A stretch of 64,000 nucleotides of DNA from Bdellovibrio bacteriovorus W (lineage in GTDB: Bacteria; Bdellovibrionota; Bdellovibrionia; Bdellovibrionales; Bdellovibrionaceae), in assembly GCA_000525675.1 (NCBI GenBank), contig CP002190.1, forward strand, positions 186,001 through 250,000, in the 5' to 3' direction. The stretch's first letter is position 1, and each line of letters starts with the position of its first letter. Shown in pieces: positions 8,346 through 16,986 of this stretch. Both the position numbers and the translations under genes were made by a program. The notes beneath the pieces are model-generated. The model was not told where the DNA came from. It saw only the letters and a list, made by a program, of their open reading frames with translations, and did not search any database.

Positions 8346-9269
8346 TTGACCCCTTGCCCGAATTGCCAAAAGCCAGTTCAGATACTTGATAAGCACTTGG
8401 GGACATTGTTTACGTGTCCCCATTGCAACGCGGTTTTCTTTGTCGACTGGAATGGACAACCGGAGCTAGCTTCCCATGAGTTAGAGCCGGAAACTGAAAC
8501 GCCTTCTTCCGAAGAAGGCTTTTCTTCTGGATTTGAATCTTCGTCAGACTTTCAAGCAGGCTCTGACTTTCAATCTGAAAATGATTTCCAAGTAGGTGGA
8601 TTCCAAGGTGACTTTGCATCGTCTGGAGAATCCTTTGCAACACCGAGTTCCCATTCACAAATGAGTTATGAGGGGCAGATCCCAGAGTCTGTACCAGAGG
8701 AGATGTCTCCTCAGGAAGAACCTTATTTAGATCCTGCCGAAGAAATCCCCCAAGGTTCAGAGTTTATTAGTCCTGAGAGCTATCAAAGTTCAGAGGGGGC
8801 ATCAGAGTATTCCGCAGTGGACTCGATGGAAGCTGGGAATCAAGGGGCCTATGGTGATTTAGTCGAGGAAGCCAATGCTGGTCACAGCGGAGAATCCTTC
8901 GCGCAACAGCCTGAAGAGGCACCTTACGATTTTTCATCAACACTTGATTCTGTCCCTGAAACAAATTCGCACATGAATGCCGATACTTCAGATTTTTCAG
9001 ATGTGGCTGATTTTGCAAACTCCGACACCTCAGCGGGGCCGCTCTCCTATACAATTACGCTTGAGGGTCTTGAAAGCAGCCACTTAGTTAAAGAGTTGCG
9101 TGAGGCAATGACTGATTCGAAGTTTGGCTGGGATGTGAATGCGCTCTTAGAGGGTATCCATCGCGGTCGGCTTGAGTTGCGAGACCTTTCGCCAACAAAG
9201 GCTTTTGTTCTATTGTCGCGGATTAAGTATCTGCCGATAAAGATCTCTTGGAGACAGAATGTTCTTTAA
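8346..9269 (+). CDS. Zinc-ribbon protein with long acidic linker
   Basis: The gene starts with TTG one base after the secA stop. The N-terminus has a zinc ribbon of the MJ0042 type: CPNC and, 20 residues later, CPHC. Residues about 45-230 form a low-complexity linker rich in Ser, Glu, Gln and Phe with repeated DFQ units. The last 75 residues form a small folded domain (ITLEGLESSHLVKELREAM to the end). I cannot name a function; tight linkage with secA hints at a role near protein export. It overlaps the next gene by 11 bases. Confidence 0.65.
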   Translation: MTPCPNCQKPVQILDKHLGTLFTCPHCNAVFFVDWNGQPELASHELEPETETPSSEEGFSSGFESSSDFQAGSDFQSENDFQVGGFQGDFASSGESFATPSSHSQMSYEGQIPESVPEEMSPQEEPYLDPAEEIPQGSEFISPESYQSSEGASEYSAVDSMEAGNQGAYGDLVEEANAGHSGESFAQQPEEAPYDFSSTLDSVPETNSHMNADTSDFSDVADFANSDTSAGPLSYTITLEGLESSHLVKELREAMTDSKFGWDVNALLEGIHRGRLELRDLSPTKAFVLLSRIKYLPIKISWRQNVL

Positions 9270-9783
9270 AGTGTTTCCGTTTATATTTTTTGCTTCTTTA
9301 GCAATGGCCCAAGTGAAAGGTGCCGGCGAGGATACCTATGCTGTTGTGCAAGCAAGAGTTCAGGGGCTTGAAGCAAAAGTTCGTTCTACTGAAGCTGAAA
9401 TTCAAAAGTTGATTCAAGATAAGCATTCGTCAAAGAATGCAGAGCATACGAACGATGTTATTCGTAACATGATGTCTTTGCATAAGCAGTTAGACGGGCA
9501 AATCAAAGAGTATGAGCAACAGAGAAATCTATTGCGCTATCGTTATCCTGAAAAGAACAAAGCCGATGTGCGACAGTATGAAAGAATCGAGTTGCGGTCT
9601 CTAGAAGAAATGGAGTCTAGAATGACTCTGGGATCTGCTGTTGATAAGACTTTAAAAACGGTGCGCAAGCAGTACCCGGCTGCGGACAAAGACTCTAAAG
9701 AAAGCCTGATTGAGAAAAAGGTTCCCGCAAAAGAGTCTCAAAAAGGGCAGGAGTTGATGGAGCCTGTTATCTTAAAAAAGTAG
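9259..9783 (+). CDS. Exported coiled-coil protein
   Basis: The protein starts with a cleavable signal peptide (FFKVFPFIFFASLAMA-Q). Residues about 25-120 are strongly helical, with heptad-like spacing (VQGLEAKVRSTEAEIQKLI) typical of a coiled coil, and the last 40 residues are Lys/Glu-rich. It belongs to no family I recognise. The ATG lies inside the preceding zinc-ribbon gene, so it is probably the third gene of a secA operon and acts in the periplasm. Confidence 0.6.
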   Translation: MFFKVFPFIFFASLAMAQVKGAGEDTYAVVQARVQGLEAKVRSTEAEIQKLIQDKHSSKNAEHTNDVIRNMMSLHKQLDGQIKEYEQQRNLLRYRYPEKNKADVRQYERIELRSLEEMESRMTLGSAVDKTLKTVRKQYPAADKDSKESLIEKKVPAKESQKGQELMEPVILKK

Positions 9784-9876
9784 AGTGTGAATCGTCACAA
9801 TCTGAGACAGAAAACACGCATTCACTTTGGCTGAAATTTCAAATCTGGTACGATAATAAAGCAGGTGGGGGACTTC

Positions 9877-10320
9877 ATGCTTCGAAACTCAGTGATGGCA
9901 TTATTGGGAGCTTCTTTCCTTCTTATCTCATGCCAGACTTCTCCATTGAAATCGTTTTCTGAAATCAAACCCGGTATGGAAAAGGGTGACGTGCTTTATC
10001 TTATGGGCTCACCGAATCGAACTGAGAGAGTGAAAGGTAAGGATCGTTGGACTTATATCTTTTATGAGAACCGCATCCGTTTTGAAAAAGAAGTCGTCTT
10101 TGCCAGAGGCAATGCCGTTTACATGGGTAATCCTGTAGAGGCTGAAGGAGAAAAGACCGCTCTTGCCATGGATATGCGTAACGACCGAATCAATCAAGAA
10201 GCTCTCGAGGCTGAAGAACAGTCGCGCAAGAAGCACCGATTGGACTATGAAAACTATGAAAGCCAAACACGTGGTGAAGATAAGGTTCGCTACGTACCGC
10301 AGTTTGAGGCTATTCAGTAA
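9877..10320 (+). CDS. BamE/SmpA-like outer-membrane lipoprotein
   Basis: A lipoprotein signal sequence ends in LLISC, the lipobox cysteine. It is followed by FSEIKPGMEKGDVLYLMGSP and DRWTYIFYENR, the pattern of the SmpA/OmlA (BamE) domain; BamE stabilises the BAM complex that inserts outer-membrane barrels. The C-terminal 60 residues are charged and helical, beyond the usual domain. I use the ATG at 9877, which has a GGTGGGGG ribosome binding site; the GTG at 9865 lies inside that site. It is convergent with the gene at 10310 and overlaps its end by 11 bases. Confidence 0.75.
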   Translation: MLRNSVMALLGASFLLISCQTSPLKSFSEIKPGMEKGDVLYLMGSPNRTERVKGKDRWTYIFYENRIRFEKEVVFARGNAVYMGNPVEAEGEKTALAMDMRNDRINQEALEAEEQSRKKHRLDYENYESQTRGEDKVRYVPQFEAIQ

Positions 10321-10957
10321 TCTTTAGAGGAAGAATTATATCCTCTCCAAGCACGGACATAATTTCATACGAAGAGATCTCGATAACTTCATTGCTAAGC
10401 GGGTCAATGAAGCGCACTCCGCTCCATGTCCAAAGCAACGGGAGAGAGTTGTCGTTGTGAGAACGTGAAACTTTAAAGGGTTGTCTTTTTAATTCGCTCC
10501 ACTTCTGAGGGATGTTGAACGGAGAGATGAACTGAAAGTCGTCGGAGATTGAGCAGTCCCCTTGAATGCGAATTTCTGGTGTGACACCAGAAATAGCTAC
10601 GCCCTCTGCGGCAAAAATCATTTCTATTTGAGTGTACTTTTCACATACAAAAACTTTTGCGCCATGAGTATTTTTAACATACACAGCATTCATGCGAATG
10701 CCATTTCCGGTTGGCGTAGATTCAAGCCGCGCATTTTTTAACACTTGGTATTTAAAGGCTTTCAAGAAATCAGCGTCTGGAATTTCAGACAGGTCTGCGG
10801 ACTCAAATGAAATGGCAGAGCTTCCATCAGAGGCTATGTCTCTTTGCTTTTTTAGAACGCCCTCTAAGCGGATAAGAACAAATGGTAAAGCAAATAGAAT
10901 CGCTAAGAGGTAGAAAGTTCGCGACATCTTTTTGAAGTTGTTTTGATTTCTTTTCAT
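10310..10957 (-). CDS. Membrane-anchored periplasmic protein, unknown
   Basis: It has an N-terminal membrane segment (FYLLAILFALPFVLIRL) followed by about 185 residues predicted to lie in the periplasm, with two cysteines (FVCEKY and QGDCSI) that could form a disulfide. I do not recognise a family; the single anchor and beta-rich body recall LptC-like proteins but no motif supports that. The start could be the ATG at 10957, the GTG at 10969 or the ATG at 10927. It begins at the end of the matrixin gene, so the two are probably one operon. Confidence 0.5.
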   Translation of the reverse strand: MKRNQNNFKKMSRTFYLLAILFALPFVLIRLEGVLKKQRDIASDGSSAISFESADLSEIPDADFLKAFKYQVLKNARLESTPTGNGIRMNAVYVKNTHGAKVFVCEKYTQIEMIFAAEGVAISGVTPEIRIQGDCSISDDFQFISPFNIPQKWSELKRQPFKVSRSHNDNSLPLLWTWSGVRFIDPLSNEVIEISSYEIMSVLGEDIILPLKITE

Positions 10958-10958
10958 C

Positions 10959-11597
10959 CTAGTACTCACACTTTAAAGATTTAATATCAGCAGGCTGCAA
11001 AGTGTCCCGCTGAACATTCGAGTTTAAAACACTCCACATAACACTTTCAGCATCTTGTCGATGATCAAGTCCTAGAGCGTGTCCTAACTCATGAACGAGA
11101 AGGCTTTCCATGTGCACTCGGCCAGCGCTGGCTTCCGAGGAGTATTGAAAATCCACACCATTGATTGAGATCTCGGCGCGACTGAGCTGGTTTCTTAAAT
11201 AAGATACTCGGGTCACTCCTTGCAGAGAGGTCTTATCGCGATCCCATTGGTTTTTCCACAGGAGCATATTCTTCGAGTTAAGTTTTTCTTGGGAGTCTAT
11301 GTCCGAGGCTTGCGCTTGAAGGATTCTAATCAGCGGTGTGGAGATAGCTTGATTCCACTTTCCTGCAGCACTATAAATCGCAGGGATATGTTCTTTCGGA
11401 AAGTCAGGGTGGATGTAGATGCTCACAGGGATTTGGTTCTTCCAAGAAACTCTTTGTCCATAACGAACATTGCGAATAAATCCGCAGCTCTCTTCAGAAG
11501 GAGTTGCTAATGACATCTCATCGCCGGGCCCTAAAAGGGCTGACCTCTCGCACGCGCTCAGCGATATAAAAAAGAGAATAAAAAGATATCGAAGCAT
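10959..11597 (-). CDS. Matrixin-type zinc metalloprotease lipoprotein
   Basis: This is a secreted zinc protease of the metzincin clan. The zinc motif HELGHALGLDH (HExxHxxGxxH) is near residue 169, followed by DAESVMWS, whose Met is the Met-turn. The N-terminus is a lipoprotein signal (LFISLSAC), so it should be tethered to a membrane. The fold start (SIYIHPDF, then YSAAGKWNQA) is typical of matrixin catalytic domains, with no propeptide cysteine switch. At 212 residues it is just the catalytic domain. In a predator such a protease could degrade prey proteins; that is inference. Confidence 0.85.
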   Translation of the reverse strand: MLRYLFILFFISLSACERSALLGPGDEMSLATPSEESCGFIRNVRYGQRVSWKNQIPVSIYIHPDFPKEHIPAIYSAAGKWNQAISTPLIRILQAQASDIDSQEKLNSKNMLLWKNQWDRDKTSLQGVTRVSYLRNQLSRAEISINGVDFQYSSEASAGRVHMESLLVHELGHALGLDHRQDAESVMWSVLNSNVQRDTLQPADIKSLKCEY

Positions 11598-11676
11598 CTC
11601 TTATATTTTGGCATAGAGATGCTGAAATAGAACGGGGAGAATTCTAATTTTTATAGAGACAGAGACCAAGGTCCTG

Positions 11677-13869
11677 TTAGAAGTAAGAATCCGCCCAATC
11701 AATAAGAGTGCTATTGATCCACGAGACCTTTTCGGACGCAGTGATCTTCTTTCCCTTTTTGAGGTAGTCAAAGAACTCTTTGCGGAGATCTTGCGCCTCG
11801 GATTTACTTAAGATCAGGGCTCCATTTTCAATGTCATGGATGAAGCTTCTGCGATTAAGATTCACGCTTGAAATAAAACTGAGCTCTCCATCAATAATTA
11901 ATAACTTTGCGTGCATGATAGAGTTTGGATCAATCCATTCGTAAATGTCTACGTTAGCCAAGTGTCGATTGATCCCCTGTTTGTTAACGTCTTCGGCAAT
12001 ACTCGGAACTCCATCGCCCGCAAGATGAATACGGGTAAGAACCGAAACCTTCACGCCACGTTGAACAGCTTTGTCCAAAGCCTCACTGATTGCCACTGAA
12101 GGGCGGAAGTAAGGAGTGGTTAAAAGAAGTTCTTTCTGAGCACTGCTAATCAGGTTGATATAGTACTTTTCAAGTTGGAAGCTATCAAAGTACGGCAAAG
12201 AGACGATGTGCTTCACCAATGGTTTTGTATCAGAGATTTTTTCTAAGCGTTGAATCTCTGAAGCAGTTGCAAACTGTGGGATGTTGATATTTGTTGAGCG
12301 GAAACGTTGAGTTTGTGACTCCCTCATCCAGAACGAGAGCATTTGCGCTGTCACCGAGCGGACAAAATCCTGTCCTCGCATTTCCAGTTCAAAGTCGTCG
12401 TAATAAATATAAGACTCTTCACCAGCACTGTAGTTCTTTAAGAACTTGTAGGCTTTATAAGCAGGAATACGTCTAAAGATATAAGAGTCACGAATATTAC
12501 GCCCGCCTGTGATGAAGAAACTGTCTTTTGGTTTCTTCGCCGAGTATCCCATCACAATCTTAGTGTGATTCACTCTATGAAACTTATCGATCCATCCACC
12601 ATCGTCATTGCTTGATAGTGAATACTTATAGTATTGAATTTTGACGTTAGGAGTTCCCGCTCTGAGGTGCTCGAGGATCTGCTTGTCTTTTTTCGTGATT
12701 GTCACTTCAGGCACGAGGATGCGAATTTGAGTTCCTCTTTCGGCGTGATAGCGCAGAGCTCGTGACATCACCATGCCAAAAAAGTCTGCAGAGAAGTTCA
12801 GCGAAGAAACCCAGATCACATCAAACTGCGGAGCTTTGCTAAAGTTTAGAGCCGCCATGGGATTTTGTTCATTAAAGTCCCTGCGTGAAAGTGGAGAGCC
12901 CGTCAAAGAAATAACTTTGCGATTGATGGATTCATAAGGATCGCGCAGATTGATGATCGACTCGGCCTCGTAAGGACAAGTCATGAAGTTATAGTCATCA
13001 CTCCAGAAAAATTTTTGTGCTTTACTGCGAAATTGTCCTTGGGGAAGGGCGCAGAGTTCAATTTGATTTGTGAGGCGAATCCATTCCGTAGATTGAGACG
13101 CTAGATTCACAAGCTTTAAACTATGAGTCCATGTTTTACTTTTTTCTGGATCGAAGAAGAAGAGCTCACAGTTGTTGACCGCAGAGGTGAAACGAACACT
13201 CAAGTTCTGGCCATTCACACGATTGTAGTACCAATTGAAGTCATAAACCTTATTGCGCTTTTCACGCGCAAATAGGGTGTTGGCCCGATAGATGATGTCG
13301 CTATTACATTGCAGTCGAGCTTTTAAGTAGAGCTGGCGACGATCTTCATCAAAGTGTGAGGTGGGTGCAGGGAACATATTCTTCAGTCGAAGACTGTAGT
13401 CCTTATAGAAGTTATGCTCTAGGGGGTAAGGCAGATCAAAACTGCGCCCAATTTCATATTCTTTGAAATTATGAAACTCGAGAACTTCCTCTTGGGCTGT
13501 TTGTTCAAAGCGAAACGTAGATTGAAACCATGGGCCGATACCACTCCAGTGACGCAAGAAGAGTTTTTCACTGAGGGCTGTTTTATGTGCATGGCGTTCG
13601 TTTACAAGCTTTTGCACGCGGTCGCGAAGCTCGGGGTTGGAGATGATCTTGCTATTGAAAAGAATCTGCGTGTACTGCTCAGGGGGAAGGGTTTGATAGG
13701 CCTTTTGGTTTGCTTTCCAGTTAGTGTTCCAGTGTCTGGATAGTTCAAGATCAATTTGTTGGATGCGATTGGCTCGATCGCTATCGAGCATTTCTGAACT
13801 GGGCATTCTCTGTACGAAAGTACAGCTCGTCGTGAATAAAAATAGAATGAACAAAGATGATAGTCGCAT
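11677..13869 (-). CDS. Phospholipase D-family lipoprotein
   Basis: This 730-residue protein carries two HKD motifs of the phospholipase D superfamily: HTKIVMGY with a downstream GGRN near residue 434, and HAKLLIID with SVNLNRRS near residue 652. Together they form one active site acting on phosphodiester bonds, as in cardiolipin synthases and phospholipases. A lipoprotein signal (LFTTSC) puts it in the envelope. The long N-terminal 300 residues match nothing I know. The start codon lies inside a perfect 14-bp hairpin, which may affect translation. A role in membrane remodelling or prey lipid attack is inference. Confidence 0.85.
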   Translation of the reverse strand: MRLSSLFILFLFTTSCTFVQRMPSSEMLDSDRANRIQQIDLELSRHWNTNWKANQKAYQTLPPEQYTQILFNSKIISNPELRDRVQKLVNERHAHKTALSEKLFLRHWSGIGPWFQSTFRFEQTAQEEVLEFHNFKEYEIGRSFDLPYPLEHNFYKDYSLRLKNMFPAPTSHFDEDRRQLYLKARLQCNSDIIYRANTLFAREKRNKVYDFNWYYNRVNGQNLSVRFTSAVNNCELFFFDPEKSKTWTHSLKLVNLASQSTEWIRLTNQIELCALPQGQFRSKAQKFFWSDDYNFMTCPYEAESIINLRDPYESINRKVISLTGSPLSRRDFNEQNPMAALNFSKAPQFDVIWVSSLNFSADFFGMVMSRALRYHAERGTQIRILVPEVTITKKDKQILEHLRAGTPNVKIQYYKYSLSSNDDGGWIDKFHRVNHTKIVMGYSAKKPKDSFFITGGRNIRDSYIFRRIPAYKAYKFLKNYSAGEESYIYYDDFELEMRGQDFVRSVTAQMLSFWMRESQTQRFRSTNINIPQFATASEIQRLEKISDTKPLVKHIVSLPYFDSFQLEKYYINLISSAQKELLLTTPYFRPSVAISEALDKAVQRGVKVSVLTRIHLAGDGVPSIAEDVNKQGINRHLANVDIYEWIDPNSIMHAKLLIIDGELSFISSVNLNRRSFIHDIENGALILSKSEAQDLRKEFFDYLKKGKKITASEKVSWINSTLIDWADSYF

Positions 13870-13880
13870 CTTTGTTCATT
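13846..13880 (-). promoter_or_regulatory. 14-bp perfect hairpin over the PLD gene start
   Basis: AATGAACAAAGATG (13846-13859) is fully complementary to CATCTTTGTTCATT (13867-13880) with a seven-base loop. The ATG of the phospholipase-D gene (13867-13869, minus strand) lies at the loop edge of the 5' arm, so the mRNA start would be paired. It may control translation initiation. Confidence 0.55.
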
Positions 13881-13934
13881 CGGATAATGAAATTAAAAGT
13901 TTAGAAAAATCGACCTCGTTTTCTCAGAATGAGA

Positions 13935-14465
13935 TTACGGTTGTGATTCGAAGAAATTTGCAGGGTTGTTGTAGTCTGTAATGGCGTATTTTAAATTCAG
14001 AGCAACAATAGAGGACTCAAGGATGATTCCAGGAGTACAAGTCGCTAAAGAGTTGTCATTGATGCCGTCAAACTCACACTCAGATGTATCCCAAGCGTTC
14101 TCAAAATACCAAATGCGGTAAGCAAATGGTTTGCCATCTTTTGTGATCAAAGCAATTTTTTTTAACTTTGTTTCGCCATCTGCATGGAAGTCTCCACCTA
14201 AAATCGTATCGCCCCAAATGTAGGCTTGCTCGATAGCGACGGCTTTTAGTTTTTCCACCACGCGAGGAGTTGCAGCTTTATTCAGAACGCGACCATTTTC
14301 GAAAATGGATTCTTCGCTTGTTCCCGCTGGGCAAGATTGCTCGCAGGCGTCGATATACTCAAAAGCATCTTTTTCAAAGCGCTCAAGAGCAGGAGTTGCC
14401 ATTGCAAGCTTTGGAGAAAGTGCGATTGCGCAGAATAGAATCGAAAAGATCAATGTTTTTTGCAT
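13935..14465 (-). CDS. Exported protein of unknown function
   Basis: A clear signal peptide (IFSILFCAIALSPKLAMA-T) precedes a mature part of about 155 residues with four cysteines: two near the start (ACEQSC) and two later (CEFDG and ATC), which may form disulfides. No domain is recognised. The ATG has a good ribosome binding site (GAGGAG). It lies upstream of the phospholipase gene on the same strand and could be expressed with it. Confidence 0.6.
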   Translation of the reverse strand: MQKTLIFSILFCAIALSPKLAMATPALERFEKDAFEYIDACEQSCPAGTSEESIFENGRVLNKAATPRVVEKLKAVAIEQAYIWGDTILGGDFHADGETKLKKIALITKDGKPFAYRIWYFENAWDTSECEFDGINDNSLATCTPGIILESSIVALNLKYAITDYNNPANFFESQP

Positions 14466-14610
14466 CTTTAGTTACTCCTCGTAGTTCGAATAGGTATTAA
14501 CTATCGTAGGCTGCACCTATTAGTTAAATGTATAAGACCAATTTTATTATGCATTTAAGTGGCTAAAATAAACTTTGACCTTATTTGTCGAAAAAGGATT
14601 TACTGAGTGT

Positions 14611-15366
14611 ATGGGAAATATTCAATATAATTTCAAAAATAAGCATGTTGTTGTTACGGGTGGCGCAGCTGGAATCGGTCATCAGATCACCGAGCAGTTT
14701 TTAAAGGCCGGAGCGATGGTCACTGTTTGGGACTTTTCTACTCAAGCCTTGGATACGGCAAAGCAGGCTCTTTCTGATTTTGTGAATCAGGGAAAGCTTC
14801 ATTTAGAGCAGGTCGATGTGACTTCGCGAGACTCTGTTCAGGTGGCAGCAGGGAAGCTTGCTGGATCTGTGGATGTATTAATTAATAATGCGGGAATCAC
14901 TCGCGATAAGTCGTTTGCAAAGATGGGATTTGAGGATTGGGACGCGGTGATTGCGACGAATCTCTCGGGTTTGTTCAATGTTACGAAACTTCTTCTAGAA
15001 AAATTCTCACCCGATTCGCAGAACAAGAGAATTATTAATATTTCATCTGTGGTTGGGATCTACGGCAACTTTGGTCAGACGAACTATGCGGCGGCGAAGG
15101 CGGGCGTTATCGGCATGACAAAGACATGGGCGAAAGAGTTGGGGCGCAAGGGATTTACTTCCAATGCAATCGCGCCTGGATTTATTCGTACAGCCATGAC
15201 GGAAGCGATGCCTCCAGAGGTTTTAAAGTCCATGACTGAAAAAGTTCCTGCTATGCGCCTTGGGGAGACTAAAGATATCGCCAACGCCTGCCTCTTCTTA
15301 GCTAGTGAAGAGTCTAGTTACTTAAATGGCACAACACTGTCTGTGGACGGTGGTTTAGTTCTCTAG
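14611..15366 (+). CDS. FabG-like short-chain dehydrogenase/reductase
   Basis: This NAD(P)-dependent oxidoreductase has the Rossmann signature TGGAAGIG, the NNAG motif, and a catalytic Ser-Tyr-Lys set (INISSVVG and YAAAKAG). The end (GTTLSVDGGL) is the classic FabG ending, so reduction of 3-oxoacyl-ACP is likely, although fatty-acid genes are absent nearby and other substrates are possible. I use the ATG at 14611 (MGNIQY); the TTG at 14575 would add 12 unlikely residues. The length, 251 residues, is normal. A hairpin after the stop separates it from the oxidase operon. Confidence 0.88.
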   Translation: MGNIQYNFKNKHVVVTGGAAGIGHQITEQFLKAGAMVTVWDFSTQALDTAKQALSDFVNQGKLHLEQVDVTSRDSVQVAAGKLAGSVDVLINNAGITRDKSFAKMGFEDWDAVIATNLSGLFNVTKLLLEKFSPDSQNKRIINISSVVGIYGNFGQTNYAAAKAGVIGMTKTWAKELGRKGFTSNAIAPGFIRTAMTEAMPPEVLKSMTEKVPAMRLGETKDIANACLFLASEESSYLNGTTLSVDGGLVL

Positions 15367-15399
15367 AACGCGCTCCCGTTAAGGGATTCGAAGTAAAGG

Positions 15400-15424
15400 A
15401 GGGTTGTTGGCATATGACAACCCT
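15400..15424 (+). terminator. Hairpin after the FabG-like gene
   Basis: AGGGTTGT (15400-15407) pairs with ACAACCCT (15417-15424). There is no T-run, so it is at best a weak terminator. It separates the reductase gene from the respiratory operon. Confidence 0.45.
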
Positions 15425-15556
15425 TCGCGATGCGTTATGCGGCGTTCAGTTCTCTGCGCCATAATTAGTTGCCCCCACTCCTCTTTTACGTTAGTTAGAT
15501 CAATACATTACAATATTGTGACAAAACTATTTGTATCTCCTAGGGAGTGCCTACCT

Positions 15557-16093
15557 ATGTCTGAAAATAAAGATCAATACAATCGCCCCGGCTTTATCGC
15601 ATTCGCTTTTTCAATGGCGTTTTGCTTTGCCTTCTTTATTTATCTAGCAGCGATCCATAAAGGTGTGGATTTAGCTGAAAACGTTGTGGATCCGAATGCT
15701 CCAGTAGCAGAAGGCGCAGCTCCAGCATTTGATATTAACAAAGTGACAGAGCCATGGGTTGAGACTCCTGAGCTTGTGGCTTACGGACAGAAAGTTTACA
15801 AAACAAACTGTGCAATGTGCCACGGAGAGCAAGGATTGGGCGATGGCCCTGCAGGCGGTGGATTAAATCCAAGACCTCGTAATCTTGTTGAAGGTAAATG
15901 GACTCAAGGCGATGGCGTTATTGCTCTTTATAAAGTGCTTCAGAACGGTATCAAAGGGACATCAATGGCTGCTTACTCTCACTTCAAGCCGGCAGATCGT
16001 TGGGCAGTGATTGCATATATCGAATCAATCACGCAAAACAAATCTAAGGATGACCCAGCAGCGGTTGCTGAGTTCGCAAAAACAGCAAAATAA
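15557..16093 (+). CDS. Membrane-anchored mono-heme cytochrome c
   Basis: An N-terminal membrane helix (FIAFAFSMAFCFAFFIYLA) anchors a periplasmic cytochrome c domain with CAMCHG as the heme site and TSMAAYSHF supplying the likely axial methionine. The sequence around the heme (GDGPAGGGLNPRPRNL) resembles ActE of alternative complex III, whose gene often precedes sco and cox genes. I chose the ATG at 15557 with AGGGAG before it; a longer open frame from 15404 starts inside a hairpin region and reads like non-coding sequence. It would donate electrons to the oxidase encoded next. Confidence 0.88.
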   Translation: MSENKDQYNRPGFIAFAFSMAFCFAFFIYLAAIHKGVDLAENVVDPNAPVAEGAAPAFDINKVTEPWVETPELVAYGQKVYKTNCAMCHGEQGLGDGPAGGGLNPRPRNLVEGKWTQGDGVIALYKVLQNGIKGTSMAAYSHFKPADRWAVIAYIESITQNKSKDDPAAVAEFAKTAK

Positions 16094-16107
16094 TCGGGTG
16101 CTTAAAG

Positions 16108-16980
16108 ATGCATTCAGTTTCTTCGGGTTTCATGAAAAAAGCAATTGGAGCGAATCTGTTGGTTTCGCTCCTTTTAGCGTTTTCAGCGCACGCCTATGAT
16201 GGGCGTCCACAGCCAAAGGTGGCTGATGAACCTGCAGAAGAGTTAGTGGGCGTAGGGATTGAAGAAAAGCGTGGCGACACGATTGATCTATCCTTAGAGG
16301 TCACCAATGAAGCCGGTGAAAAAGTAGCGTTGAGCTCTTTTTTTAACGGTAAACAGCCGGTGATTCTTTCGCCAATTTATTATTCTTGTCCGGGTCTTTG
16401 TAACTTCCATCTCAACGGTCTTATTGATGCGTTGAAGTTGATGGATAAGGAATGGACTGTAGGTGCGCGCTACCAAGTTCTAGCTTTAAGCTTCGACTCT
16501 AAAGAGACGCCAGATATGGCGGAGACTAAGAAAAAAGCTTATATGAAGCTCTATGATCGTGAGGGCTCTGAGGCTGGGTGGCATTTTTTAACGGCAGATG
16601 AAGAGACGATTCAAAAAATCACTCAATCTGTAGGTTTTGGTTTTAAGTGGGACGAAAAATCACAGGAATGGGCGCACGCTTCGGCGGCCATCATTCTAAC
16701 GCCGAAAGGCGTGATCTCTCGTTACCTTCCGGGGATTGTTTTTAATCCTCAGGACATCAAGCTGTCTTTAACAGAGGCTTCCGAAGGTAAAATCGGAACT
16801 TTTGTGGACCACTTGGTGCTTTATTGTTTTAGGTATGATCCTTCGCAGAGCAAGTACACTTTAGCAGCTTTCAGAGTTATGCAGGTTGCTGGGGGAATCA
16901 TGGTTCTGGGAATGGTTTTATGGTTATTGCCAACTTATATTCGCTCTCGCCGAGCGAAGTCCAAAGAGGCGGGGAGATAA
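16108..16980 (+). CDS. SCO1/SenC copper chaperone for oxidase assembly
   Basis: The protein has the SCO fold: a signal or anchor at the N-terminus, the copper-binding CPGLC, and a later histidine (WAHASAAII) that completes the site. It inserts copper into the CuA centre of oxidase subunit II, the next gene. There is an additional C-terminal membrane helix (AGGIMVLGMVLWLLPTYI), so it is held at the membrane by both ends or by the C-terminus after cleavage. An in-frame ATG at 16132 (MKKAIGAN) gives a cleaner signal peptide and may be the true start. Confidence 0.9.
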   Translation: MHSVSSGFMKKAIGANLLVSLLLAFSAHAYDGRPQPKVADEPAEELVGVGIEEKRGDTIDLSLEVTNEAGEKVALSSFFNGKQPVILSPIYYSCPGLCNFHLNGLIDALKLMDKEWTVGARYQVLALSFDSKETPDMAETKKKAYMKLYDREGSEAGWHFLTADEETIQKITQSVGFGFKWDEKSQEWAHASAAIILTPKGVISRYLPGIVFNPQDIKLSLTEASEGKIGTFVDHLVLYCFRYDPSQSKYTLAAFRVMQVAGGIMVLGMVLWLLPTYIRSRRAKSKEAGR

Positions 16981-16986
16981 AAGTAC

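Noticed and set aside
15404-15556. N-terminal extension of the cytochrome c gene
   Set aside because: It begins in a hairpin, has no protein-like composition, and the ATG at 15557 has a good ribosome binding site followed by a normal anchor.
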